Source: Moringa oleifera (lineage: Eukaryota > Streptophyta > Magnoliopsida > Brassicales > Moringaceae). Taken from it: 64,000 nt of DNA. Below are positions 27,015-39,119 of the stretch, one piece after another. Location: positions 1,302,001 to 1,366,000 of the forward strand of contig JAJFZO010000645.1 in the NCBI GenBank assembly GCA_021397835.1. Reading direction: 5' to 3'. The notes under the pieces were generated by a model. That model worked only from the letters and a program-made list of their open reading frames with translations. It did no database searches and was not told the origin of the DNA. A program made the translations under genes and the position numbers. The first letter of the stretch is position 1. Every line of letters begins with the position of its first letter.

Positions 27015-30000
27015 TCACTGAAAATTCCCACCTCCAAAAGATTGGCTTGTCGGCGCAGCAATATTTCTCTCTGAATTCAAGGAGCCCATGTCGACTCCAT
27101 CTTGCTGCGGCTGCTGTTGTTTCTGTTGCGGCAGTTGCTTTTCTCTCTGTGAGAATCCTCCTCCGCTCATGCTTCTGATGATTTGTCCAACACCAAGGAA
27201 GTCTCTGGTCAATCTATCAGACCCACCCATGCTCACGTTGAGACTGCTCTGATGATGCAGCTTTGGTTCATCCATGTTGCCATAGCCGGGGCCGAGCTGG
27301 TGTGTTTCTCGTTCAACACGCGCCCTGGCAGCATTGTACCCGCCGTAAGGGCTTTCTTGTCCGTGCGCAGTACTGAAGGTATGGACTCCTCCAGACCCGC
27401 CTCCCAAAATGGAGGAATTACCGTTACCAAATGAATTCACCAGGTCATGAAGATTGTTCTCGTTATCCCCGAAAATCCCGCCGAAAGACGCGGCAACAGG
27501 CGGCCTCTCGGATTTGATACCACTCGAGGAAGAGCTACCAAAGTGTCTTAGTAGAGAGGCGTTGTTGTTGGTCGAAGTTGAACCCATTTGAGCAGCCTTT
27601 TGAAGCAGTGCAGTGGCAGACATATGGGGCGCGATGTTACTGTTTTGAACCGATGAGTTAAAGAGAGAAGAAATGCCAGAGTTCATCTGATCACTCATAA
27701 GACTGTTCGGGAAGAGACCGGACCCTTCTCCATCCCTTCCGGTATTGTTCTCATTGTTAAAATGATTGGATACTAGAAAACCTGACGACGGCTGCAGATC
27801 GTTACTGGCATGGGAGGCGTTGTTGCTGTTATTCATGCTTGTCGGGGCGCTACTGTTGGAAAGGAAGCTCAGGTTGATAAGATTTGCTGCAGAGGGGGCG
27901 TTTGTTGTGTTGCCTTGAAGCTCAGGGAATTGCATTAGTCCTTGAAATTGTTTGTTTGACAGCATCCCTTGCTGAGAATGGTTTCCTTCATGGAAACCCT
28001 GGTTGGATTCTTGCATGAAGAATGCAGGCGAGGCCATGGCCTGTGGGGGTCGAAACGCAGAAGATGACCCAATTGAAGGAGGAAGGAGATGATCGAACTG
28101 GCCTGCTCGGCCACTGCCGAGTCGCAGAATGTCACTGGATTGGTTGTTCTGGTCTTGTATTGAGGAAATCTGTGGACCCACTTGAGATAAGCATAAGCCC
28201 ACATTGCTACTTCCGTACAAATGACTCCCTATAGTACTGCTCAAAGAGGGAGGGTGTCTTGCACTTTCCTGAGCTAGTGCATCACAGAATGCTCTGTGAG
28301 TGATAAAACTGTCACGCCTGCAACAGTTATCATAGAAAAGAATCCATTAAATCAACTCTATTAAATAATAAAGAAGATGTAATTTAAAAAGAGATTTCAA
28401 AATAAACTCTGAACAGGAAGCCATGTCTATGAGCTCTACTAAATCATATAATAGAATCTTTGAAAACTAGCTTGCCGAAGGAAGGAGTTCAATCAGAGCA
28501 AAACGTGACCTCTAACATGCTATGGCAGACTTGCAGAATGTACAGTAGAAACTGTAGTGACAAAGAATCTACTGTGCTTTAAATGATTTTAAGCACAAAT
28601 TCCATATATATATTCCAAATGAAGACCTTCTGGAAACAAACCCAAAAAAAAAAAAAAACCTCCCTGTGACACTTGTTTAAACGAATCCTACCTAGTGTGT
28701 AATGACCCAAGTTTACATGGGTAAACACCATTAAACAACCATACCAGTAAAAAAGATATCTGTAAGAAATATCTTCCTGAAAAAATTCATGGATAGAAGA
28801 AAGGATAGGAAGATATACTATTATGGGTAAGTGTAGAAACCCTAAAACAGTTTTAGGAAAAAAGCATGCAATATTAGTCTTCAGTCATGGATAACTTCAG
28901 TAGCTCAGAAAGGCAAGCAGAAGCCAGTAGGTAGAGAAGAATAATAAACCAGGAAGCTATCTGAAATTCCCCAAGAAGACAGAAAGATAATTAATTAAGT
29001 TGGGTAGGTCGATGAATTTCACTAAAATCTGAAAATGATAAACCAATCAACCATGAACAACCATTTCAAGGACTGGGCATTCAATAAATGCAACTGGAGA
29101 ATGTTTTCAGGATTATGAAAAATCATATGGAGTCTGGGTATTTGAGGACTTCTGTCAATCAATGCGACGCCCCACTTAAGAACGGTTCTAAAACTGGAAA
29201 CAGAAACCGTCAGAATCTCCTGTTAGCTGCTTTTGAATCATTCGACCAATCTCAACCTCTGTGAACCTCCAATTTTCTACCCTCAAGAAATCGCAGCTTG
29301 AAGCTAGGCTGCAGTGACGGAGAGATAGACAAAGAGATAGAGAGATAGAGAGATGGAGAAGATTGATTTGAGCCCTAAACTTTATCATGTAAAGGGGTAT
29401 ACCTGCAAGAGAACAGAACTGATCACGTCTAGCCAACCTATAAGAGAACAAACCTGGTAACAACAACACAGCGACCGCTACATGGCATAGCAGCACGTGA
29501 ATCGGGAAAAGTAAACTACACAAAAGGGGCGGTGGTTCCGAGGACAAAGAAAACTTGAACTGCTTTCTTCTCTCTCTCTTATTGTGTTTTTTTATTTTTC
29601 TTTCTAGTTTCCTTGGATTATGCTGAAACTTCTCTCTTTTCACGTGGGAGCTTTTTTTTTTTTTTTTTTCTCTTGTTCATCAGCACAAATGAAAATTAGA
29701 ATTTTAAAAGGGAAAAATCAAATGGAAGAGAGAGAAACCCATTTGCAAGAAGAGAAGATATTGAAAAGAAAAGCATCAAGACTTTTCTCTCTTGTCACTT
29801 GGAGGAATCTAAGCCCTAACCAAAGAAGACAAGTTATAGCCCAGCTGCCGTCTTCTTTTCCGTCAATGTTCTGCATATGCCAAAGAGGCACACATGTGCA
29901 GCTTTCTTATTTATAACCCAGAGAAGAAGATAGATAAGCCATCTTTGTATGTAAGACGATCAAACACAGAAATTTTTAGGGGGAGAAGAGAATAACAGAA

Positions 30001-30845
30001 TTTATGTTGATTACCTTGAGAAAAGAGTACCACAGTCACATCTGTACTCTCTGGTTCCGCAAGTCTTAGAATGGGCCTTCCAATCAGACTGAACAGCATA
30101 CCTCTTGGAGCATTTCTCGCACTTCCACTTCTTCTCACCATGTTTTCTAGAGTAGTGCTTTTTGATGCCTGTAAGGTCACCAAGAGCCCTAGAAGGATCA
30201 TGGTGGACGCATGTGGGCTCAGGACACAGATAAACCTTCCTCTTCACCTCTTTTGTAGTCTTCTGCTTTAGCTTCCAAGGCAGGTTGTGTCCTCTTCTGT
30301 GGAGCTGTAGGTTTTGCTCCCTTTGGAACCCTTTGTTGCACACCTCACATATGAACCTATTAGTTGCCATAAGAGTCTTAGGAGATAGTGCTATCACTTC
30401 GGCATCAGGATCTGTTATGAAAAATGCCAAACAAAAAATTATTAGAAAATTGGAAACTTAATTACAAGGGGAAAATAGTTGGAGGACAGAGGTCTTAGAA
30501 AAGAAAAACACCAACCAAAGTCAAATCCATTCAGAAGCTTTCAGGCTTAGGGTTTTGTTAACCGATTCCTTGAAGAAAAACAAAAGGAAAAAAGAGAAGG
30601 GGAGGAAAACAACGAAAAAATCTTTTGAAATCAGTTTTCACTCAGGTTAGGTAGATCTTAGCAAAAAGCTAAAATCCTTTGGGAAACTTACTTGGGTTTC
30701 CAGGTTGGTTTCTCCTCTTCTTCTGGGGTGGTGGCGCTGGAGCTGCTGATGATGTTGGTGTTGAGGAATGCTGTTGCTGCATCTGGTTCTGATCTTCTTC
30801 TCTAATAGCAGCAAAGAAGGGACCTGATGAAGAGGACGCCGCCAT
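27015..30845 (-). CDS. IDD (INDETERMINATE DOMAIN) C2H2 zinc-finger transcription factor, gene B
   Basis: On the - strand, exons 30845-30692, 30411-30015 and 28317-27015 join to 617 codons plus stop. Introns are GT-AG, with the same phases as gene A, and exon 2 is 397 nt in both. Fingers: C2H2 at residues 73-93 and 114-142, C2HC at 149-169 and 176-195; all metal ligands are present. Exon-2 protein differs from gene A by a single Ser/Thr change, while the C-terminal two thirds has diverged strongly. Conserved tail motifs are MSATALLQKAAQMG (416-429) and DRLTRDFLG (551-559, where gene A has DKLTLDFLG). A Gln-rich tract (QKQQQPQQ) lies near the C-terminus. The start opens MAASSSS, parallel to gene A. 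Nuclear DNA-binding regulator of the IDD4/IDD5 type by resemblance. Confidence 0.92.
28318..30014 (-). other. Intron 2 of IDD gene B
   Basis: 1697 bp, donor TCAAG|GTAATC and acceptor TGTTGCAG|G on the - strand. It holds GATAGAGA-type purine repeats near 29320-29355. A 151-codon - strand frame (29188-29643) is purine/pyrimidine-biased and has no domain, so I do not call it a gene. Confidence 0.75.
30412..30691 (-). other. Intron 1 of IDD gene B, canonical GT-AG
   Basis: Donor CCCAA|GTAAGT and acceptor ATAACAG|AT on the - strand, 280 bp. It occupies the same codon position and phase as the GC-AG intron 1 of gene A, which makes it the natural comparison for that donor change. Confidence 0.85.
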
Positions 30846-30930
30846 ATGTAGATAAAACCTCTAGCTCTGTTTTCTTCAATTGCTTCTGCTTCTTATACTA
30901 ATTCTCTTCTCTTCACTTTTCGTCCACCGG

Positions 30931-30940
30931 CAATATATAA
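30931..30940 (-). promoter_or_regulatory. Candidate TATA box of IDD gene B
   Basis: TTATATATTG on the - strand, about 90 bp upstream of the start codon. If used, the leader would be about 60 nt. Weak evidence, because a conserved block lies further upstream and other starts are possible. Confidence 0.35.
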
Positions 30941-31379
30941 TTCTAGAAACCACCACACAAGCCCACATTAAATTTCTTCTCAGTTCTTGAATCTAATCAA
31001 AAGAAGTCAAAAACAAAAAAAGAGCAACTATAGAGCTCTGAATTAGTGATTAATGAGATGTGCCTTGAAGAGGAAATAGCTGAAAGAAAAGATGAAATCA
31101 AGAGGGAAGGTGGGGTTAAAGCAAAAGGGAATCAGCCCAGGGCCATTTCGTGCCTTCCCTTCCACTGTTTCCTCTTGTTTTAAATGCTAAATTTCGAACA
31201 ACTGATGCTGCTTTGCTTCTTCTCTGATTTGGTGTCATGCAGATACACTAACACATATACGCAGCATATTTTCTCATCTTTTTTATTTATTTCTCCCTTT
31301 TCACTTCTCAAAAATTCTCCCTGATTTTCCTCAGTTCTTCCATCTACAAAATCAAAATTAAATGATAGAGAGAGAAGGT

Positions 31380-31690
31380 AAGGCCTACAGGTCGGTGGAC
31401 CCAATCCATTAGCCGCATAACGACACAGTGTGGTGCGTGAGAGCGAGCATGAACAGCTACTCTCTCTCTCTCTCTCTCACTTACTATTTCATATCGTCTC
31501 CCTCACTTCCAGACAAATTCCCGTCATCATCAATTCCCTCACTGGGCCTCGCAGTTAAAAATATTTAGACTAAACCAAAGAAAGTTTTATAAAAACAAGA
31601 AAAACGAAAATACAGTACAGTATATGAGTGTGTGTGCATATATATATTCACACACGCATATATGTCCATGGCCATGTCCATGTGTGAAGA
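31380..31690. promoter_or_regulatory. Conserved noncoding block upstream of IDD gene B
   Basis: Contains AAGGCCTACAGG (31380-31391), GGTGGACCCA, GCCGCATAACGACACA, GCATGAACAG (31447-31456) and then GCATATATG (31656-31664), in the same order and on the same strand as at 3500-3740. Gene B runs leftward, so the block is inverted relative to its gene compared with gene A. It lies about 535-850 bp upstream of the gene B start. Confidence 0.55.
31460..31479. repeat. (CT)n microsatellite
   Basis: Perfect CT run of about 19 bp inside the conserved upstream block of IDD gene B. Pyrimidine repeats are common near plant promoters. Confidence 0.9.
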
Positions 31691-31989
31691 AAATTCATGA
31701 TACAGATATGACCTGAAGTCTTTCTATGTAATAAACTCTGTAAAAGCACCTGACAGTTGATGGGTTGAGCTCTGGGTAGAAGCTGTTGCCTGAAATTCTA
31801 TCTTAGAGAGTGTACTATTAGTCTATTACCGTTTGAGAAATGTTTAGTCACTAACATGCAAAGGGCCAAAACGGGTCCGTCCTCCTCTGCTGTTCTCAGC
31901 TATCCTGTTGGCTCAGTTATATGCTCCCAAAAGGGCATTTCTGTCATTAAACAAATACTCTCAAAAATAAACTTAGTCCAATTAATTAG

Positions 31990-32455
31990 AAAAATAATTA
32001 ATAATAAAATAAAACTCTTACTAAATCTTAATATTCATCTCACATTACTAATCAAATTTTTATGTTTAAAAAGTGAATCTTGATGTATTAATTGATTTAA
32101 ATTGGATCTTAACTCAAATAAATATAAAAAATTAAAATTATTTTCGTTATCAAAATATTTCAAAATAATTCAAATTTAAATAGTATAAATTTTAAAAAAT
32201 ATATTTTTAGTACTCAAAAAATTCTAAAACTCTTTTACATACATGGTAGTCTAAATATTTATTTACTTCTATCAAAATTTTTAAATCAAAATTCATTTTT
32301 ATATGATCTTCAATTTAAATATTTGTAATTTTTTAATAAAATTTAAATTTAAACAAAATTGATATATCAATTCTGTTATTTTTTAAATACAAAAATTTGA
32401 TTAATAAAATAAAATAAACATCAAATTTTTATGTGATTTTAGCTTTAATAATATT
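31990..32455. repeat. R1 palindromic repeat, copy 4
   Basis: Shares with copies 1 and 2 the arm AATATTCATCTCACATTACTA and GTTTAAAAAGTGA, the inner ATTATTTTCGTTATCAAAATAT, and a complementary right arm ending near ATCAAATTTTTATGTGATTTTAGC. The outer termini are worn. Confidence 0.6.
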
Positions 32456-33070
32456 AATCTAACTAAATTCTTTAGACTCCTCTCCTACTATCTTCAAAGC
32501 TCTTTCATTCTAATTTAGAAGTGACGGCTAACTCTAACATTAACAAGATGAATATAATTAATCAAGGAGATGACATTATTAATTTAATCAGTCTGTATCC
32601 ATTGTTAATTTACGTGGGATTTGAGTATTGACTGAATGACCGAGACTGCTTGATTATTATTATTATTATTGTTATTAATCTCGGTTTAGTTAGATTGAAA
32701 GGTATATGTTTAATGCCAGCTAATTAATTACTTGTTGCTAAAAACCACTTAAGAAAAAGGATCATATAGATATAGTTGTCATTCGTTAAAACAACGACAG
32801 CTTAACTGTAACCGTGTGTTTCGCTGTCATGAATCCTTCTGATTAGTGATAATTCAAGAAGGCTGCAATTTGTGGATGACATTTATGTTAGGAGCTCGGC
32901 TTATTTCATCACCATTATGTATGTTCTCTAATTAACTCTCCTTAATTAAAGCAGCAACTGCTCATGGTGTGATAGGATGCCTGTCTTTACAAAATTAAGC
33001 ATGTCCTCTTGTTAAATCTCTTTAATTATAGCAACTAGTGGCCACGGTTTGATAGGATGCTTTGACAGAA
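32456..33070. other. Spacer between R1 copies 4 and 5
   Basis: Includes a direct short duplication: two variants of GGTGTGATAGGATGCCT / GGTTTGATAGGATGCTT about 80 bp apart (near 32965 and 33047), each preceded by CTCTaATTAa-type sequence. No gene. Confidence 0.45.
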
Positions 33071-33606
33071 TTAAGGGTAAATATTATTTAAATTTTAAAT
33101 TTTTTAATTAAAATTTAATTTTTAAAATGTTTTTAAATAAATTCTGATTTATTAATTTAAATCAAATTAAATTTTATTAAAAATTTAACAATTAATTATG
33201 TTCAAATTGAAGATCTTTTACAGTGAATATAATTTGATTTAAAATTTTTTGTAGATATAAAGAAATATTTTAGATACCATCACCAACACAATTAGAATTT
33301 TTGAGTATTGAAAATATTTTTTAAAAAAATTATACTATCAAAATTTTAATCATTCATAAAAAATAGTTCGTTAACAAAAAATTATTGAAATTTAAGCGAT
33401 GAAATTGAAATAAAGTTTTTGAATTTATTTGAGTAATTTTTAGGCATTTTAATAATAAAAAATTATTAATTTTTTATAATTATTTTTATTAAAGTTTAAT
33501 TCTGATAAAATTAATAAATGAAGGTTTTTCAAGGTGTTTTAACAGTCATGGTTTGATTAAATATATAATGCAAAATCCAAGTTTTTTAAAATAATATTTA
33601 CCTTAA
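33071..33606. repeat. R1 palindromic repeat, copy 5 (best termini)
   Basis: Left terminus TTAAGGGTAAATATTATT. Right terminus AATAATATTTACCTTAA, whose reverse complement matches the left end except for one extra G. Total 536 bp. The interior is also self-complementary at large scale. This is the copy that best defines the element ends. Confidence 0.7.
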
Positions 33607-34559
33607 AATTAATTATGATATTAAATTTTTATTTTTTATTTTACATTAATATATTAAATTATTAAAATATTTTTTTAATTCTTTATTAAAAACTCAACTC
33701 AGATCAACAAAAGATTTTAGTTCATATATTTACTAGTTTTATGATAGAATATTATCAAACTCGTAATTAGGGAAAAAGATGACCTACACAAACACATGTG
33801 TGCATGTGTGACATTAGAGAATGCATACATGTGTCTGTGTTTGAGAATCTAGAAATCTTACTATTCATTTATTCACTAGAGGAAAGAAAGTGCATATAGC
33901 GAATAATAGCAATTCACTTAGTGTTTGCCCTGAACCAGTAAAAGCTTCAAGATTCTGCCTACTAATTTTCTGAGCAGACAAACACCCACAAGTATGTATG
34001 CCATCGATCTTCATGTGTACATATGCATACATGAAACATGTGTTCATAGACATGCAAGCAGAAATATCCATGTCAAAACAACATGGTACCATAATTTTTT
34101 TTTTTAAAGAGAAATGGAAAAGTAGAGCGGACCATTACATGGAAGTATAAAAACAAAACAAAAGCAACTTCGATTTGGAAGGAAAACCGGAACTCTCAAT
34201 GTCAAGAGAGTGCAACATAAGGGCTACAACACATCGAGTGACAACACAGTCGTGTGCTTGCAACAGGACAGGCTATAGTTTGTAAAGACATGGATGCACT
34301 ACATTTGAACAATAGTGGCATCTTCAATTTAGGCTTATTGCTCTCAAGTTTTCCACAAATTTTTTTTTTTTTTAATCCTTCCCAGCTTTTCAGCATTTCT
34401 GGTTTTAGGTTCCCATGCATAGGAAAAACTACAAGCAAACTTTTTCAGATGGTCAAAATACTGAGGGCTGTTCTTAATTTGTGATCGCTTTCCTTTTCTT
34501 TTTCTTTATTTCTTTGTCAAAAGGAGTAAAAGAGTAGTTCTCCTTTCAGAAAGGAAGAA
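33607..34559. other. Spacer, no gene recognised
   Basis: AT-rich, with a CACATGTGTGCATGTGTG run near 33793. Three frames of about 75-78 codons overlap on opposite strands and show no motif. Confidence 0.45.
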
Positions 34560-35760
34560 ATGTGAAAATCAAAGTTTTAAGAGAGATGTAAAGAACCTTT
34601 ATTGCTTGAAAATACAGTATAGAACTGAGAAGACAAGTAATGGAAATGGCTCAAAAACCAGGAAGCAAAGAGAAAAATTTCTCCTTATCTTCTTGATTCT
34701 CAACATTTTTTTACCTCGTTTCAGCTAAAAGGAGTATTTATACTAGTTTTCGCAAGGGTATCTGTCTCTTTATCCCTCTAAAATATCTAATCCTAGTACG
34801 TATACAATCATTGAGTTCATGCAACCTTTAACCTTTCATGCAATAACTCAGAATCACTCTACAATAGTCTAAGAAGTTATCTACCCTTTTAAATTTTAAC
34901 AAATGGACTGCATCTGGGCTTGAAAGTATTCCTACTTTATATTAAGCAAGATATGTGTGAGAATAAAATGAGAAAGATCATAAGGTTTATGTACCATATT
35001 CTCCTATATAACTAGATAAGCTTGTAGGCTGCATAATGCTCAATTTCAACCATATAATCATTATGACCAATCATTTTGGATAACATGAAAGGGAATGGTA
35101 TAGGGTATTAAATACGGAGACATCGACACCAATACCTATCATCCCTTTTCACTTCTTTGTCGTAAATAAATTTGATTTCCTTTATTTAATCATCATATCT
35201 GAGGTTTCAACAATAAAGACATTGTATTATCCTTCCGCGAAATTCATTATAGCTTAAAACCTTAGTACTTTAACTAGTTAATATGTTGATAGATTGCCTA
35301 CCAAGACTTAAGAACTCACTGGTAAAAGTATAAGAGAGCTAGATACATACCAAGACTTTGAGCATTGGCTTGCAAGATGAACCATCTAATGTTTTTGTGT
35401 CATATTTATGTTTCTTTGGTTCATATTTTTAATATTCTCTGGTGCTATGGCACTGGCTGTCCACAGATGGACACAAAGTTTCTCTCTTGCATTTTCTACA
35501 AAAGAATTGTTTTAAGAGGAAGTCCAATGGACTTAGTATAGGAGATCCAATATCTCATCAGAAAGGTTTTGAAGTCCAGATGAGTCTGTTGCTACTTGAG
35601 AGTAAGGGGCTTAGGCCCAAAATGACTTCTAAATCTACATAAATCCATATGTTACTGAGGACATCCCATTAATTAAGGTGGAGAGCATAGAATATCTTTC
35701 TTTAAAGGAGATCAATATTGGAACAAAGGAGAGATAGTGGGGAGATAGTGGAACGGCTGA
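34560..35760 (-). mobile_element. Possible LTR-like remnant
   Basis: Read on the - strand, TATAAATA (34736-34743) is followed about 135 nt later by AATAAA (34598-34603), an arrangement typical of an LTR R region. The neighbouring sequence to 35760 has retroelement-like phrases but no coding domain. No paired LTR was found in the window, so a solo or broken LTR is the most I can suggest. Confidence 0.25.
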
Positions 35761-36539
35761 GAAGCAATTGGCAAGACAAAAGAGAAGCTCATAAATAAGA
35801 AAGGAAAAAATAAATTAATATAACAATGTCATTGATGCAATTTATAAGTTAAATGATGTTTAATAGATAATGATTTTGTAAATATCATCATTAAAAATTA
35901 ATTAAAATAGACATTTTTCGAACACCTATATGATTGAGGATGGACGACAAAAGCTAAAGGATTAACCTAAGAATCATCTACGTCTCCTTCCAATCCAACC
36001 ATGCAGCCAACATCTTTTATCTCCCGCCTTCTCTATTTTCTCTCTTTTTAGACCTTGAAATCCTTGAAAACTTCTGTTTTTTTTTTCTTTTTTTTAAAAA
36101 TATTATTTTATCATCAAAATCTCTATTTCATTTTGATCAAGAAAATCACAAGTTATCTTGCAATTTCTCAATTCACTCCCTCTATATAAAATAAAAAAAA
36201 AGTTAATTTTTTGATCTTATTGTTGGTTTCAAACATATAATTCCTTGTGATAAATTAGTTCATTTCACCATGCTTGAGTAAATATATTCATTTATTTGTA
36301 TATATTTTTTATTTTCTTAAAATTTTCATAATATTTATGATATTAATAATTTATTTTTTGTTTGAAGAAAAAAATTAGAAGATAATTTTAAAAATCTCCA
36401 CATGAGATAAGTAATTTAATTTTTGGAGTTTAGGTACTGTTTTTGAACTTTTAATTTAATCTTATGTGGCATTGTGTAACTTTATAAATATGAATTAGTT
36501 ATTGAGAAGTTAGTTTATAAATTAGTTAATGTTAAATAT
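35761..36539. other. AT-rich spacer, no gene
   Basis: Homopolymer-rich sequence with no open frame of note. Confidence 0.5.
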
Positions 36540-37050
36540 TACAAGGATAAATATCAAAGAAAACCTTAGAACTTTATTTGGATTTCAATTTAAATTGTTT
36601 CATTTCAATTTTTTTAATTCTATATTTAAAGTTTTAATTTAGACTTAACTTAAACGATTATATAAAATTAATGATATTTTCGTTGTTAAAACACCTCAAA
36701 AATTATTTAAATAAATTTTTCACTCAATTTCGAGTTCATATCTTGAATTTAAATAATTTTGATTCATGAATTATTTTTTATAACTATTTTAAATTTTTGG
36801 TAGTGTAAAATTAAAAAAATAATTTTTTTTAGCACTTAAAAAATTTTAAATTTTTTAATGGTAATTTGATCATTTTTTATGTCTATGTAAAATTTTAAGG
36901 CAAAATTCCTGGTATAAGATCTTCAATTTAATTCTCTTTTAATTTTTAAATTTTTTTGACAAAATTCAAACTCACCCAAATTGAAAGTTTCAATGCATAA
37001 TTAGAAAATTTAGAAAGACGAGATTTAAATTAAAATGCATACAAAGTTAA
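36540..37050. repeat. R1 palindromic repeat, copy 6
   Basis: Starts ..AAGGATAAATATCAAAGAAAACCTTAGAACTT-like, contains GATATTTTCGTTGTTAAAACA and TCACTCAATTTCGAGTTCA (compare TCACTCCATTTCAAGTGCA in copy 1), and ends in a complementary arm. Boundaries approximate. Confidence 0.55.
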
Positions 37051-38599
37051 GGGGTTTGTATATGTATGAATATAACCATATTATATGGTTAATGGTTCAA
37101 AATTAGAAATTAGGTTTAAATTACTCTTTCACTTAAAAATTAGAAATGCAGTCTACAAATGAGTTAATCAATCAAATATTGGTTTTATATTTTATGTAGA
37201 TTAAAAAATGAATTACAATGAGAAATTAGTATTTCATATCAAAAATATAGTTTACAAATAATAAATTACTTAAATATCATAATGAATAGCCTTTTAAAAT
37301 TCGAAAGGAGTTAGATTAATTTTATGTTGTATTTAGGGATTTATAAATTTTAAAATTAATTTTTGATAATAAAAAATGTAGTTTATAAGTTAATTAATGA
37401 ATTAGATATTATAATGTTATCATTTTAACATTAAAATTTAAAGTATTTAGATTTTTTTGTTGTATTTAAAGAATTTTATAATTTTAAATTAATTTTTTGG
37501 TTATAAGAAATTTATTTTATAAATTAGTTAATGAATTAGATATATGATGCGAAGACTTAGCAAATTAGAGATCAGATCACATGCATGCACATGTGTTTAC
37601 AATGCGTCAACTTATGATGTTTACTAATAAATGGTCGAAACAATATGATAAAGATGTAAGGAATCTTTGAATTATGTATATAGTTTGAAATTCTTAGAGT
37701 CATGAGTTTTGTTGTCCATATATAAAATACTGCAATACAAATAATCATACTTCCCATAAGACAAGAAATTATTCATTTGTTAACATAGTTGACAATAGCT
37801 ATCAAATTAGATGAAGCATGAAGAAGAATATGTCATTAAGTCTTCTACAAGAAGTCATGGTAAAATTGCTAAGGAGGTCGTACACAACGAAGAAGATAAC
37901 ACTGTAAAAATAGTTCAAGAGACATTTGTAGAGTATAATACTAATCAAAATCAATTTGAGATAGCTGTTGGTGATGCCAAAAATTTTTATATTTTGGAGC
38001 AATAAAGTTCACTAAATTATTGGCTTGAATAAAACTTTATGATTTGAAGGCAAAGTATAGTTGACCTTATTAGAGTTATTAACCTTGCCTCTACTAGTGT
38101 TGGTAGCTTATTGAAGCTCATATTTGCAAAGAATTACCTAACAACTTAGAGAATGTAGGTTCATTAATTCAAAAATAGTTTTTTCTTTATCCTTGAGCAT
38201 TAATAAAATCCCTTAAACCTAGTAATTTTAAGTTATCAAAGTTTAAGGTTTTACTAATCTCAATCTTTTTTAATTGTTAAAAATTCTAGCAAACCTATCT
38301 TTGCAAGCATCATCTTTAAAAACTCCCTCCAAAACATGTCTATTAGTCTAGATTAAAGATTTAAGGAAGAGGTACCTACCTCCAAATGATGTGAACCTTT
38401 GCTTCGAGGTGGATGAGAGGCCATGGTCTGCAATCTTAACATTTGAGAGTGAAAAAGTAGAATTAAAGCTTAAAGCTTTGTCAATGAGGCTTGAATCAAG
38501 TTAAAAAAAGAGGCATTTAGATGAAAGTGATGAAAATTAATAAAAGCTTCTTGAGATCCTTTACTCTGTGATGGGTGTAACATTAAGGTCTCAATTCAA
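37051..38599. other. Spacer; small acidic open frame at 37811-38005
   Basis: The only frame worth noting is 64 codons on the + strand at 37811-38005 (starts MKHEEEYVIKSS). It has no family I recognise and is overlapped by a - frame of similar size. The right-hand part (38440-38599) may be the eroded tail of the adjacent copia gag remnant. Confidence 0.35.
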
Positions 38600-39119
38600 A
38601 GGTAATATTAATTTTTTTTAATAATTTCTACATTATAATAAACTCTATCATAGTTCTTAAGAGCATCTATGATATTCATAAATCTTGTGAACATTTCACT
38701 GATTGTTTCATCTGGTTTCATTTTCAATAATTTGTAACTATGAACTAACATACTAATTTTTAACTCTTTAACTTAATTAGTCCCTTCAATGGTTATTTCT
38801 AGAATTCTTGATTTGTCATGTGCACTCTCACATGCATATATTTTGTTGAATTCTTCCTTATCTAGGGAGCAATAGAAAATGTTTATTACTCTAACCTTAA
38901 GACTCTCATTCTTTTTGTCCTCATCATTGAATTCACTTTCTTCTTTTCTGACTTTCCTTCCATCCACCATTTTGATGGGGATATAAGACCATTCTCTACA
39001 ACCTTCCATAAGTCAAAGTTTATGAATTTTAGATATATTTTCATCCTACCCTTCCAATAGCTATAATCATTTCCATCAAAGTATGATGGTCTAGTTATTT
39101 GAAAGCCCTTCAACAACAT
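38600..39119 (-). pseudogene. Ty1/copia gag remnant
   Basis: On the - strand the frame from 39119 gives PSYFDGNDYSYWKGRMK, the N-terminal gag signature (F.G.NY..W..RM) of Ty1/copia elements. After a frameshift near 38960-39000 come KKNESLKVRVINIFYCSLDK and YACESAH. After a stop at 38773 comes MKPDETISEMFTRF, the UBN2-type gag core. The order matches a copia gag. Frameshift and stop show it is dead. No protease, integrase or RT of this element is seen to its left. Confidence 0.8.

Noticed and set aside
29188..29643. 151-codon - frame inside IDD gene B intron 2
   Set aside because: Lies wholly within an intron, is composed of purine- and pyrimidine-biased low-complexity sequence, and has no domain.
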